Shown here one piece after another: positions 1 to 7,782 of a stretch of DNA of 64,000 nt. This DNA is from LC029 sp036676475. Its GTDB lineage: Bacteria; Bacillota; Bacilli; Aneurinibacillales; RAOX-1. The stretch spans positions 1 through 64,000 of the forward strand of contig JAKFCU010000107.1 in NCBI GenBank assembly GCA_036676475.1, read 5' to 3'. How positions within the stretch are numbered: the first letter of the stretch is position 1; every line of letters begins with the position of its first letter. The position numbers were made by a program, and so were the translations under genes. Under the pieces are notes generated by a model. It made no database searches. It was not told where the DNA came from and saw nothing but the letters and a program-made list of their open reading frames with translations.

Positions 1-267
1 AACCTCTCCCTTCTTTCCTATCAACTAGAAAACTTCAAGGAATCTACTCACTATATTGAAGAAGCCAAATCAATTTGTTTCCAGAATGAATCTTCTTATC
101 TCATTGGAGAAATCCATTTCCAATATGGTTTAAACCAAGTTCATCTAAAAAATTTAGATATTGCCCGAAAAAATATGCAGATTGCCAATTTTCATTTCGA
201 ACAATACAACCAAGACAAACACCTTCTCTACGTTTGTGAAACGATTGACAAATACAAATTAAAATAA
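1..267 (+). CDS. TPR-repeat protein, C-terminal fragment (partial)
   Basis: An open frame runs from base 1 to a TAA at 265-267 and gives 88 residues; the start is outside the window. The sequence is helical with TPR-like spacing (for example LENFKESTHYIEEAKSI and LDIARKNMQIANFHFEQ). This pattern is typical of the C-terminal repeats of Rap-type or HTH-TPR regulators of Firmicutes. Which of these it is cannot be told from the fragment. Confidence 0.75.
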   Translation, partial: NLSLLSYQLENFKESTHYIEEAKSICFQNESSYLIGEIHFQYGLNQVHLKNLDIARKNMQIANFHFEQYNQDKHLLYVCETIDKYKLK

Positions 268-290
268 GCCCAATCCCCGTTTGGAGATTG
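262..290 (-). terminator. candidate terminator between convergent genes
   Basis: On the minus strand CAATCTCC and GGGGATTG form a seven- to eight-pair stem with a short loop, followed by a T-rich stretch (GGGCTTATTTTAATTTG). It lies just downstream of the SLH/NlpC gene and overlaps the end of the TPR gene. Confidence 0.45.
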
Positions 291-311
291 AGCGAATGCT
301 TATGCTTATGC

Positions 312-1334
312 TTACATCGGTCTTTTGACACCGACCACTTTATAATTTTTCAAGTACCATTCCAAATTATCAATCTTGACTTCACTTTGACTGGAAGCAG
401 CATGGGCCATTTTATCGTTTCCTACATAGATGCCCACATGGGAAATGGAACCGCCACCTGTGTCAAAGAAAATAAGATCTCCTTTTGCCATTTCAGACAA
501 GGATACCTTTTCACCCACCGTAAACTGACTTCGGGAATCTCGTGGCAGATCTACACCCAGCTGTTTGTACACATATCCGGTAAACCCGCTGCAGTCAAAT
601 CCCTTTGTCGTGGTTCCTCCGTATACATAAGGGACACCAAGCACGGTATGGATGACCTTGTTTAATCGTTGATCTATTAGTTCATTGGAACGAGAGGCCA
701 GCTTCTTCGGGGGATCATAAGGTTCTGGTTCCCCATAGAGTACATGATGAAGTATAACTGCTAGTTCTGCACGGGTGATTGCCTTTTTAGGTTGGAATTG
801 ATTCTGAAAAAGTGCGAATACTCCCTTTTGGGTTAAAGCGGTCACACTGTTAAAGGCCCAAGCACTAATATTCTTTTTATCTCCAAAGGGTAGGGAATAC
901 AATCCTTTATAGGAATAATCAAACGTACGGGCGAGGATCACTGCCGCTTCTTCACGGGTGATCTGTCGATTCGGGTCAAATTCCGTCTCGCTAATACCTT
1001 TGATCAGCCCCATTCCGTACATTTTTTTGACGGATGGATAATACCACTGATTTGAAAGTACATCTTCAAAAGGAAATGCCTGTTTAATCATAGGTTTATT
1101 GACAACCTTAGCCAAGACGGTGGCTAATTGGGCTCTGGTCATTGGTGTGTGGGGGGAAAATTGAGTGTCATTGATCCCATTCATGATTCCTTCTTGATGT
1201 AATTTTTCCACACTTGAAGCAGCCCAAGGAATTTGGCCGGCATCCTGGAAATGATATTCCTTTGCCATCGCCGTGTTGCTAAACAATGAGAAAATAAGCA
1301 AGCCTGAAAGCGATAGTTTCCTTATGCATTTCAT
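312..1334 (-). CDS. secreted SLH-domain NlpC/P60 cell-wall hydrolase
   Basis: The protein has a signal peptide (cleavage probably after SNTAMA), three SLH repeats (about residues 25-205; motifs ITREEAAVILART and ITRAELAVILHHV) and a C-terminal NlpC/P60 domain. The catalytic Cys is in GFDCSGF (about residue 248) and the His in SISHVGIYVG (about 299). SLH repeats bind secondary cell-wall polymer; NlpC/P60 domains cleave peptidoglycan stem peptides. I chose the ATG at 1334 because AGGAGA lies seven bases upstream; the ATG at 1349 overlaps that ribosome site. Transcribed away from the neighbouring hydrolase gene. Confidence 0.93.
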   Translation of the reverse strand: MKCIRKLSLSGLLIFSLFSNTAMAKEYHFQDAGQIPWAASSVEKLHQEGIMNGINDTQFSPHTPMTRAQLATVLAKVVNKPMIKQAFPFEDVLSNQWYYPSVKKMYGMGLIKGISETEFDPNRQITREEAAVILARTFDYSYKGLYSLPFGDKKNISAWAFNSVTALTQKGVFALFQNQFQPKKAITRAELAVILHHVLYGEPEPYDPPKKLASRSNELIDQRLNKVIHTVLGVPYVYGGTTTKGFDCSGFTGYVYKQLGVDLPRDSRSQFTVGEKVSLSEMAKGDLIFFDTGGGSISHVGIYVGNDKMAHAASSQSEVKIDNLEWYLKNYKVVGVKRPM

Positions 1335-1513
1335 GATGTTTCTCCTCATGTTCTATATTTTGTATACTTACTACTATAATGCACGACCATTCGACAGACA
1401 ATCGACCTTATTTCCTATTTTCCGACCTATTCTATAGTATCCTCTATAGTTTGGACTTTTCCTCTAGAACAAGTAAAATTGCAGGAACGGATAAGCAGAA
1501 TGGGGTGGTATTG

Positions 1514-2296
1514 ATGGCTACTTTTTCGTATAAAGGTTACAGCATTCATTATACTTGTGAGGGTGAAGGTAAACCGATCGTTTTCATCCATGGTTTGGGC
1601 GGGAATTCGATTAATTGGCTCTATCAGCGGAATCATTTTAAACAGCACTATCAAGTAATCGCGATTGATCTGCCGGGACATGGAAAGTCGGAAGGTCGAG
1701 AGGAATTGAATTTCTTTGATTATCAAGCTGTATTGAGTGAACTTCTAATGGTTGAATTGGAACTTGACGATTTGCTAGTATGTGGCATTTCCATGGGAGG
1801 AAAGGTGGCTCTGGATTTTGCATCGCGGCATCCGGAGACAGTGATAGGCTTAATGTTGGCAGATACGTTTGCTGGCTTGGATGAAGAGGAGAAAAAAAGA
1901 CGAAAAGCTACGTGGGACTTGATTTATCAACCGAATGGCGTGGATCGGTGGGTGGAGCGAGTGATAGATGAAATGGGGTTGGATCCGCAGGGTGCGATTG
2001 CCAAGGGCTTTCAGAAAGGGATTTTAAGCAATCAGTTGGACTTCATGTACAAGCTGTTTGCACAATTGCTGGAATATGATCAGCGAGATCAATTACAGGT
2101 GATCAAGGTTCCTGCATTCGTTCTTCATGGAGAGCGGGATCGGTTTATTGCTCGGTCTTGTGCGGAAGAGATCTATCAGGGGTTAGTAAACTCTGAGTTA
2201 CATATTGTCGCTGACTGCGGCCACCTGCCTAATGTGGAGCAACCGAAGGTTTTTAATGAGCTTTTGGGAGGGTTGATTTCACGGGTTTGGCGGTAG
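1514..2296 (+). CDS. alpha/beta-fold hydrolase
   Basis: A 260-residue single-domain hydrolase. HGLGG (26-30) forms the oxyanion hole, GISMGG (91-96) is the nucleophile elbow with Ser93, and GERD (about Asp209) and CGHLPN (His237) complete the triad. The family covers esterases, C-C hydrolases and haloperoxidase-like proteins; the substrate cannot be read. The ATG at 1514 follows a GGGGTGG site at 1502-1508. The frame is open further upstream, but that part does not look coding. Confidence 0.9.
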   Translation: MATFSYKGYSIHYTCEGEGKPIVFIHGLGGNSINWLYQRNHFKQHYQVIAIDLPGHGKSEGREELNFFDYQAVLSELLMVELELDDLLVCGISMGGKVALDFASRHPETVIGLMLADTFAGLDEEEKKRRKATWDLIYQPNGVDRWVERVIDEMGLDPQGAIAKGFQKGILSNQLDFMYKLFAQLLEYDQRDQLQVIKVPAFVLHGERDRFIARSCAEEIYQGLVNSELHIVADCGHLPNVEQPKVFNELLGGLISRVWR

Positions 2297-2338
2297 TGGA
2301 AAGATTCGGTGTATTTGCACTGGATCTTTTTTGGGGGA

Positions 2339-2368
2339 TTTGGCTCGTGAAGGAGTCAAATTTTTTTT
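2339..2368 (+). terminator. intrinsic terminator of the hydrolase gene
   Basis: TTTGGCTC (2339-2346) pairs with GAGTCAAA (2353-2360, one G-U pair) around a six-base loop and is followed by eight Ts. Confidence 0.8.
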
Positions 2369-2596
2369 GCTTTAAGGATATTTCATTCAAGCAGAAAAAA
2401 TCTTCACAAATATAAAACTCCAATCTATTTTTAGCGTCATTTCTAGGATTGAAATATTGCTTGACTCCCTTTACGTTCGAAAATTTCGTCATACGATCAA
2501 TATTTCTCGTTTTTGCTCAATTATATAGGATTATGCTCGAATTTTTCAGCATATGATCGAATGCCCAAGTTAATCTGCACTTCACCCACTTTCATC
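2369..2596. other. intergenic AT-rich stretch without a supported gene
   Basis: No coding frame with a ribosome site is visible. Two loosely similar AT-rich segments around 2478-2560 share short words such as CATACGATCA and CATATGATCGA. They may be decayed repeats. Confidence 0.4.
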
Positions 2597-2623
2597 AAAA
2601 AAAGAGATCCCTCAAAGGACCCC
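2597..2623 (-). terminator. intrinsic terminator after small membrane protein gene
   Basis: On the minus strand GGGGTCC and GGATCTC pair over seven positions (two G-U) around a six-base loop, followed by seven Ts. The stem starts directly after the stop codon at 2624. Confidence 0.8.
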
Positions 2624-2800
2624 TTACATTTGTTTTCCTACTTTCCTGTAAACCCTAATAAAAGCTAATAGTGACAAACAGCTTGCTAGAGACATTATAC
2701 TGATCATGGAGTTAGCACCAAATTCAAACACATGATAGCCGTAAAAGACAATAGTGAACAAGATAAAGAAAAGAAAAAAGTACCTCTTTTTGTTATGCAT
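2624..2800 (-). CDS. small membrane protein, 58 residues
   Basis: ATG at 2800 follows AGGAGAG (2804-2811 region) and the frame ends with TAA at 2624, directly before a terminator. The product starts MHNKKRYFFLFFILFTIVF and has two hydrophobic segments (about 7-20 and 35-49) with a basic tail ending RKVGKQM. It lies downstream of comFC and could be read through from it. The function is unknown. Confidence 0.75.
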   Translation of the reverse strand: MHNKKRYFFLFFILFTIVFYGYHVFEFGANSMISIMSLASCLSLLAFIRVYRKVGKQM

Positions 2801-2911
2801 ATTTCTCTCCTGTGATAAACAGTCTATTTTTTCTCTCTATTTTTCAAGAATACATGATTTTTGTCGAAATTGGAAGATGTTTGTAAATTGTTTCATGACT
2901 TTATCCCCCAA

Positions 2912-3595
2912 CTATCTCGCTACGGTGAGCGAATAAACCTCGACTCCTTGTCTCGCTAGTACACGGGCACACTCATTCGCGGTACTCCCTGTCGTATAAA
3001 CGTCATCGATGAGAAGGACCCTCTTCAATGGTATGGGAAATGGAGAAACTTGAAAGGCACCGTGAAGGGTTTGCAAACGCTCCTGGCGATGCTTCTTACT
3101 CTGTTTACCGGTAAATCGGGTGCGATTTAATAGAGGGATGAGGGGAATTTTTGTACGAAGGCTAAGCTGGGAAGCCAATTGCTCTGCTTGATTAAATCCT
3201 CGTTCTTCTATTCTGATTTCATGCAGGGGAACAAAGGTGATTCCATCAAATTCCAACTCCCTATAATACCTTTGATAGGCCTTCTCTAAAAATCCAGTCA
3301 ATGTATGGGCCAACGATTCTTGCCCTCGAAATTTATAGAGGCTGATGATCTCTTTCATTTTCCGGTTATACTCTAGCGCACTGCGATTACAAATAAAATG
3401 GGTTTTCTTCCGACTCAAACAATCTAAGCAAAGAGGACCCGCTGCTAATGCTCGACCGCAACGCTCACAGACTTCCCCACTAATCACGATGAGGTCCTCT
3501 AGACATAGTCTGCACATACCTTGTCCCTGTGCACGGCGATCACAAAAAGAGCACTTCTCTGGAACCGGAAAAAGCAAATTCAGCAACCATCTCAA
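2912..3595 (-). CDS. comFC: ComFC, amidophosphoribosyltransferase-like competence protein
   Basis: The 227-residue protein has N-terminal zinc-binding cysteine pairs (CSFC, CRLC, CERC, CLDC within the first 60 residues) and a C-terminal phosphoribosyltransferase fold with the PRPP loop VLLIDDVYTTGST. This is the ComFC/GntX family, cytosolic proteins needed for DNA uptake with ComFA. The start is a TTG at 3595 behind GGGGG. Its first bases overlap the TGA of comFA (TTGA), so translation is probably coupled to comFA. With comFA split by the prophage, comFC may be cut off from its normal promoter. Confidence 0.95.
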   Translation of the reverse strand: MRWLLNLLFPVPEKCSFCDRRAQGQGMCRLCLEDLIVISGEVCERCGRALAAGPLCLDCLSRKKTHFICNRSALEYNRKMKEIISLYKFRGQESLAHTLTGFLEKAYQRYYRELEFDGITFVPLHEIRIEERGFNQAEQLASQLSLRTKIPLIPLLNRTRFTGKQSKKHRQERLQTLHGAFQVSPFPIPLKRVLLIDDVYTTGSTANECARVLARQGVEVYSLTVAR

Positions 3596-4530
3596 TCCAA
3601 TAACCCCCTTTTACGAGCGATTTTGTTCATTTCCTTAATGTGTTTGACTGCCTTGACCATCTCTCTCGTTTTTTCCTGTGCCAGGAATACAACATCACCT
3701 ATGGGATCAATAAGGGATCTCCCTGCGCGGCCGCTGATCTGAACCAATGAGGCTTCGTCAAATATGGGCGCATCTGCCCCGATCACGAGAACGTCCGTTT
3801 TTGGTACTGTCACTCCTCTTTCCATGATGGTGGTGGTGACCAATACCCGTGTTTCACCTTGACGAAAATCTACTACTTTCGCCTCTCGCAAAGGATCTCG
3901 AGAATGGGTTCCTGCAACCGTAAGCCCTTGACCATTTTTAATTAGTTGATTAACTAACACTCCCACATGCTCAATAAAAGGCACGAAAAAGAAGGCTTGG
4001 CGCTGATTTTGATGAAGGTAGTCTAGTATTTGATGAAAGATGGAAATCTCCTGTTTCAAGCGTAAGCGGTTCTGTAATTGGGAATCAAGGACAATTTGAG
4101 GAATGGCCAACGGCTTTCGATGATATCGGGCTGGGATGCGAACATGAGGGATCTTGCGAAGGGCTGCAGGTGGAGTCGCACTGAGATAGAGGGTGTTTCC
4201 ATCCGGTTTACGGGCGCGATTCACAGCATAGTAGAGCATCGGATTATTGTGATAAGGATAGGCATCTACTTCATCGATGATCACGAAATCAAATTTTTGA
4301 TAAAAGCGGATGGCTTGGTGCGTCGTGGACAGAGTAAGGTGTGCTTCCTCCCACTTCTCGGTGCTTTTGCCATGCAGAGCAATGACTTTCACCTTCGGAA
4401 AAGCCTCTCGAAATCGCGGGGCCAATTCTAGGACAACGTCTTTTCGCGGGGTTACCAATAATACGTTCCGCCCCATTTGTAATGCAGCATCAATAGGTTG
4501 AAAGGTGACCTCCGTCTTCCCTGCTCCACA
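3592..4530 (-). pseudogene. comFA: comFA, 3' part (helicase domain), separated by prophage
   Basis: This is the C-terminal 60% of ComFA, the ATP-dependent DNA translocase of competence. It keeps GAGKTE (Walker A), DEVDAYPY (Walker B), LSATPP (motif III), TTTIMERGVTV and QISGRAGRS (motif VI), and ends at the TGA overlapping comFC. The preceding host codons are missing. The sequence upstream of the Cys codon at 4530-4528 is phage attachment-site DNA. A GTG at 4587 and ATGs at about 4563, 4557 and 4551 inside phage DNA could start a truncated product, but no good ribosome site is seen. The 5' part lies at 53266-53892. Excision of the prophage would restore one frame. Confidence 0.95.
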
Positions 4531-4555
4531 AATAGCTGGATATGAATACATAAGC
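4528..4555. other. attL junction of the comFA prophage
   Basis: Host comFA sequence (…CTGCTCC, plus strand) meets phage sequence at the core CA at 4529-4530 (TG on the comFA coding strand). The phage arm 4532-4555 is an inverted match in 19 of 24 positions to the attR arm at 53242-53265, and the outer 14 bases are identical (ATGAATACATAAGC). The crossover is within the only shared triplet, TGT on the coding strand. Confidence 0.88.
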
Positions 4556-4626
4556 ATTTGCATTAGTTTATTTTTCCGATTTTCCACTAGGATAAACGAA
4601 TGGAAATACCTACATTGAGCGGTTAT

Positions 4627-4920
4627 TTATTTTACCTTTTTCTTTTCTACAAAAACAAATTTTAACTCTCCGTCTACTTTGCTGGGGATGATCCTAAAGC
4701 GTGACTTATCTTTGAATTGATCTTGGACAAAGTTCACGATATTTTCATTTCCCAAACACAGTTCAATTAGGTAGGCTCCCATACCTGTTTTTGAGATACC
4801 ACAAGCTATGGATAAACGATCCAATTTATCGTGAACGACTTTCGCAAGAGGCGAATTAACCCGGATCTTTCGATCAGAACGTTCAGCCCTCTGCCTCTCT
4901 TCTCCCTCTCTCAACCTCAT
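4627..4920 (-). CDS. small protein with ribbon-helix-helix-like segment
   Basis: A 97-residue protein behind GGAGGAGAAGG. After a charged N-terminus, the segment around residues 24-56 (KLDRLSIACGISKTGMGAYL) resembles CopG/Arc-type ribbon-helix-helix DNA-binding sequences. The C-terminus is lysine-rich (VEKKKVK). It is the first phage gene inside attL and could be a regulator of the accessory region or an excision-directionality factor. Both ideas are inference from position and size. Confidence 0.6.
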   Translation of the reverse strand: MRLREGEERQRAERSDRKIRVNSPLAKVVHDKLDRLSIACGISKTGMGAYLIELCLGNENIVNFVQDQFKDKSRFRIIPSKVDGELKFVFVEKKKVK

Positions 4921-5036
4921 AATCCTTCTCCTCCATCGTCTTAGGTCTGGAACACTTGAACAGTTGATTAGTGTTCAACAGTAACTTATGAGGGAGAAGT
5001 GGTTAATATGACGAACATTGCCTGGAGCAACGAAAA

Positions 5037-5062
5037 ACCCTGTCCTAGATGACAGGGTTTTT
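5037..5062. terminator. bidirectional terminator
   Basis: ACCCTGTC (5037-5044) pairs perfectly with GACAGGGT (5051-5058), with A-rich and T-rich flanks, directly after the nuclease gene stop. Confidence 0.85.
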
Positions 5063-5064
5063 GC

Positions 5065-6018
5065 TTATTTTAACGATTCACACACTGTTTTATCTCCATC
5101 ATTATCTAGCTTGTATGGATCTAGACCTTTTAATCCTCCAGCAGCTTCAAACACAACTTGAGCCTCTGCTTGAGTTTTAAAGTCACTGCAATTGTAATCT
5201 GTTTTAGGTAAGTCCACAGACGGTTTACTTGATGCTGGCTTTGTTGCCGGTGTTGGCTTAATGTCTAATCCTCCATCGATAACAAATAAGACTCTTGTGC
5301 CATCTTGATATTTTTCTAATTGATTGCCAACCCATGACCCTGATCCGCGGTTATCAGACGACTCCACATAAGCAACGTCAGCCCCTTTGCCGCCTTCGGC
5401 ACACATGGCCATCGGGAACTCATCTCGATCATATCCGTCTTTTGTTGCTATTCCCGCAAGGGATTCATCGCGATTATCATCGGCGCCATCCCGATCTATT
5501 GTACAGATCGTGGACTTGCCCTTAGCTATTGCACTTTTAATGTGTGCCGCTGTCTTGGGATATTTATCAGCAGGAAAGTTGAGTACAACATCATATGTGG
5601 CTCCAATGCTAACGATAGTAATAGATCTTGCGGTTCCGTCCCACTTAACATCTGCCCCAAACGCTTCGCTCACAAAACGCAAGGGTACAAATGTACTTCC
5701 ATTAATAATTTGTGCCGGGACCGAAATGGATTTGGTTACTCCATTTACTACAGGCGTTTTAGATCCAATCTGCAGGGTAATATTGATTTCGCCTTTATTA
5801 GCCGTAACCGTTCTTGTCTTACCATCCCACTTGACCTCAGCGCCTAAAGATTCAAATATTCCCCGTAATGGTACTAGGGTTGATCCATTTTGTATGGTTG
5901 GTGCTTGGTTGTAGTTTTGCTTTTTACCATCAAGGATCACTGAAATTGGATTTTCTGCAAACGATGAGTAAGGTATCACTAGTAATAGTGACAACAATAC
6001 AATTAATATTCTTTTCAC
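5065..6018 (-). CDS. secreted nuclease: Cu-amine-oxidase-like stalk, NucA/NucB domain, excalibur domain
   Basis: The GTG at 6018 follows GGGAGGGG and opens a signal peptide (KRILIVLLSLLLVIPYSSFA). Next come two copper-amine-oxidase N-terminal-like stalk repeats (LVPLRGIFESLGAEVKWDG and FVPLRFVSEAFGADVKWDG, about 24-130). A NucA/NucB-type DNase domain follows (CTIDRDGADDNRDESLAGI…YDRDEFPMA, about 140-245), then a Pro/Ser linker and a C-terminal excalibur calcium-binding domain ending DNDGDKTVCESL. NucB-type enzymes degrade extracellular DNA. The gene stands alone between terminators in the lysogenic accessory region, so it may be expressed in lysogens. A cell-surface or secreted DNase is the best reading; activity is inferred. 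Confidence 0.88.
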   Translation of the reverse strand: MKRILIVLLSLLLVIPYSSFAENPISVILDGKKQNYNQAPTIQNGSTLVPLRGIFESLGAEVKWDGKTRTVTANKGEINITLQIGSKTPVVNGVTKSISVPAQIINGSTFVPLRFVSEAFGADVKWDGTARSITIVSIGATYDVVLNFPADKYPKTAAHIKSAIAKGKSTICTIDRDGADDNRDESLAGIATKDGYDRDEFPMAMCAEGGKGADVAYVESSDNRGSGSWVGNQLEKYQDGTRVLFVIDGGLDIKPTPATKPASSKPSVDLPKTDYNCSDFKTQAEAQVVFEAAGGLKGLDPYKLDNDGDKTVCESLK

Positions 6019-6115
6019 TTTATCCCCTCCCTTTCCTAAGATTCTATGTATATACAAAATATTCCTTTGTTTTGCGGTTTTTGTCGAAATCTTCATTTAA
6101 AGAAAATACAAATTA

Positions 6116-6319
6116 CTAATCGTAAACCTGCGAAATCATCCGATTCTCAAACAAATAACTGAGTAAGGTCATCGCTTTATCCCCATCAATGTTGAATATA
6201 CTCATGATAGAGTACACTGTGAATTCTCGATCTCCTACTACCTCCTTGAGTTTAACGGCAGCATTGTGCCATTTATCCTGTGGAACAGAAGGGATTTCGG
6301 GTTTAAATACAAAATTCAT
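6116..6319 (-). CDS. hypothetical small protein, possible winged-helix
   Basis: A 67-residue protein with a C-terminal pattern (REFTVYSIMSIFNIDGDKAM, LLSYLFENRMISQVY) like the recognition and wing part of a winged-helix domain. Its ribosome site (AAAGGGG) lies in the last codons of the gene upstream, so the two are probably co-transcribed. Confidence 0.6.
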   Translation of the reverse strand: MNFVFKPEIPSVPQDKWHNAAVKLKEVVGDREFTVYSIMSIFNIDGDKAMTLLSYLFENRMISQVYD

Positions 6320-6326
6320 GATGCGC

Positions 6327-6542
6327 TTAAGCCCCTTTCATCAATTTAGCTGCAGCAATAGCAAGAATGTTGGAAATAGAAAATGAGCGGATAGACCGTC
6401 GTGCAAAGCAATAGGCTTTCACCTGGTCCTCAGTAACGGAATGGAGCTTGATTCGACGTTGAGTGATTTGGCCGGAGCGATCCAGGTAGATGATGTCCAC
6501 CAGCTGGTCGGAAGAAAGGTATCGTTGAAGATCACGGAGCAT
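6327..6542 (-). CDS. WYL-like small protein
   Basis: This 71-residue protein contains VDIIYLDRSGQITQRRIKL and VKAYCFARRSIRSFSISNIL, the strand pattern of a minimal WYL-type (SH3-like) domain. Such short stand-alone proteins occur in Bacillales phages and chromosomes. GGAGG precedes the ATG. A sigma-A-like promoter and a LexA-box-like palindrome lie just upstream (6562-6606). It forms an operon with the gene at 6116-6319. A role in a DNA-damage response is inference. Confidence 0.7.
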   Translation of the reverse strand: MLRDLQRYLSSDQLVDIIYLDRSGQITQRRIKLHSVTEDQVKAYCFARRSIRSFSISNILAIAAAKLMKGA

Positions 6543-6561
6543 TTTTGTCCGCCTCCAAACA

Positions 6562-6606
6562 AGAACATTTGTTTGTATTGTATGCGAATGGGAGGGGAGT
6601 ATGCAA
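6562..6606 (-). promoter_or_regulatory. promoter with LexA/DinR-like box
   Basis: On the minus strand TTGCAT (6606-6601) and TACAAT (6582-6577) are spaced by 18 bases. Directly downstream, CAAACAAATGTTCT (6575-6562) matches the Gram-positive SOS box CGAACRNRYGTTCG at 12 of 14 positions. It would govern the WYL-like gene. Confidence 0.5.
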
Positions 6607-6614
6607 GAATAAAA

Positions 6615-6637
6615 AAAACCGGCACTAGGCCGGTTTT
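6615..6637. terminator. bidirectional terminator
   Basis: CCGGC (6619-6623) and GCCGG (6629-6633) with A-run before and T-run after. It separates the WYL-like operon from the small gene at 6672. Confidence 0.8.
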
Positions 6638-6671
6638 ATCTGTTCTCTGGTTTCTTTCTCCATGTTGTGTT

Positions 6672-6800
6672 TTACCAGGATGCAGGACATGTATCGAAGG
6701 TTTCACCTTCACGGTACGACTTTTCTAAACCATTCTTTTCACAAATGTACATGCCCTCTTCCGGTACCTCGTCACCTGTCCGATAAACGTTATCCCAAAT
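6672..6800 (-). CDS. small YjzC-like hypothetical protein with unclear start
   Basis: A 42-codon frame encodes VYRTGDEVPEEGMYICEKNG and ends FDTCPASW. This is the layout of small YjzC-like proteins (RxGxxxPxxGxY followed by a hydrophilic repeat). No ATG, GTG or TTG precedes the conserved part. The only candidate is ATT at 6800, seven bases after AAGGGG. An ATG in another frame at the same ribosome site reads only five codons, so a one-base frameshift is the alternative. Confidence 0.45.
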   Translation of the reverse strand: MWDNVYRTGDEVPEEGMYICEKNGLEKSYREGETFDTCPASW

Positions 6801-7032
6801 ATATCATCCCCTTCGATTGGAACAAAGTAATAAAAACCCTTTTATTTTGTGTTTTATTTCCTTTTCGATTCCTTGAGGAAACAAATATATGTAAACAGCA
6901 GGGGTACATGCAAGATTCAACATGGGGGTGATGGTTGGGATCGGGCATGCCAGGAGGAAGTTGGAGAGGGTGGTTAAATCTAGCGAAGAGTTAACTAAAA
7001 GGGATTTGCGAATTACTGATCAGAATAAACTC
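6801..7032. other. intergenic stretch, no supported gene
   Basis: AT-rich on the left and more GC-rich at 6900-6980. No frame has both a ribosome site and protein-like composition. Confidence 0.4.
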
Positions 7033-7059
7033 AAAAAAGACTTAGTTTTTCACTAAGTC
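7033..7059 (-). terminator. intrinsic terminator of the ParA-like operon
   Basis: On the minus strand GACTTAGT and ACTAAGTC pair perfectly around a five-base loop and are followed by six Ts, just after the stop of the last gene of the operon. Confidence 0.85.
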
Positions 7060-7074
7060 AGCAATGAGAGCAAA

Positions 7075-7782
7075 TTAATAATTTACTCCATATAAGTCTT
7101 TATATATTGTTCTTAGATCTTTTTTGTTACAAAAATAATTTACTAATTTTTTATCATTCACACTAAAAGTTTCATAAATGTCTTGATAATAATAAATTAG
7201 TATATAATTAATACTTTTGATTAGATCGCAAAAAGTCTTAATACATTTTTTAAACTCTCTATTTTCACCTTCTAAATAAAATCGAAGATTTTCATGCAAG
7301 CTAAGGAACTTTTCCTCTGTTGAATGAACATACCCACAACCAATTTTATAAACATGCAAAATCCTATTATATGCTTGTGCAAGAATTAGATACCTTTTTG
7401 TTGAAGAATGTTCCATAACATTTTGAAATATTTCCAATGTGTATAGATTTGAATCCAAGGTAAAGTACTCTCTTATAAGTTTAATAAAATTATCGATTAT
7501 ATTTCTGTATAGCATAAATAGAATCTTAATATCCTTATAGATTGAAACGTATATAATTTGTGTGAATGTAGATATTATTTCATTTAAATGTTCCGAGTTT
7601 GTTCCATTTTTGTTCAGCTCAATTTTCCAAAGATAAAAGATATACGCTGCCTTATGGATATGTTTAAGTTCCAAACTCATTTCATGTTCCATTAAAATAG
7701 CAGAATAGTTATACTCGGTAAGATGTGTATACATCTTTTGAAAGTCTTCTTGTATAATTCTCTTCACAAGCATATTGATCAC
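7075..7782 (-). CDS. uncharacterised all-helical protein of the ParA-like operon
   Basis: I do not recognise this 235-residue protein. It is rich in Ile, Tyr, Lys and Asn, is AT-rich, and is predicted all-helical. Two segments, MLYRNIIDNFIKLIREYF (about 90-107) and YKIGCGYVHSTEEKF (about 142-156), resemble the Arg/His pattern of some HEPN-type helical domains, but no strict Rx4-6H motif is seen. It overlaps the upstream gene by four bases (ATGA), so the two are translationally coupled. Confidence 0.7.
   Translation of the reverse strand: MINMLVKRIIQEDFQKMYTHLTEYNYSAILMEHEMSLELKHIHKAAYIFYLWKIELNKNGTNSEHLNEIISTFTQIIYVSIYKDIKILFMLYRNIIDNFIKLIREYFTLDSNLYTLEIFQNVMEHSSTKRYLILAQAYNRILHVYKIGCGYVHSTEEKFLSLHENLRFYLEGENREFKKCIKTFCDLIKSINYILIYYYQDIYETFSVNDKKLVNYFCNKKDLRTIYKDLYGVNY

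Noticed and set aside
101..331. Minus-strand frame over the first gene
   Set aside because: It is the antisense of a clearly coding TPR frame and has no protein-like pattern.
2253..2492. 79-codon minus-strand frame after the hydrolase
   Set aside because: It crosses the hydrolase terminator, has no ribosome site and low-complexity AT-rich composition.
2754..2936. 60-codon plus-strand frame near comFC
   Set aside because: It is antisense to the small membrane protein at 2624-2800, which has a ribosome site and terminator.
5387..5914. Long plus-strand frames opposite the nuclease gene
   Set aside because: They mirror the stalk repeats of the nuclease and have no start signals.
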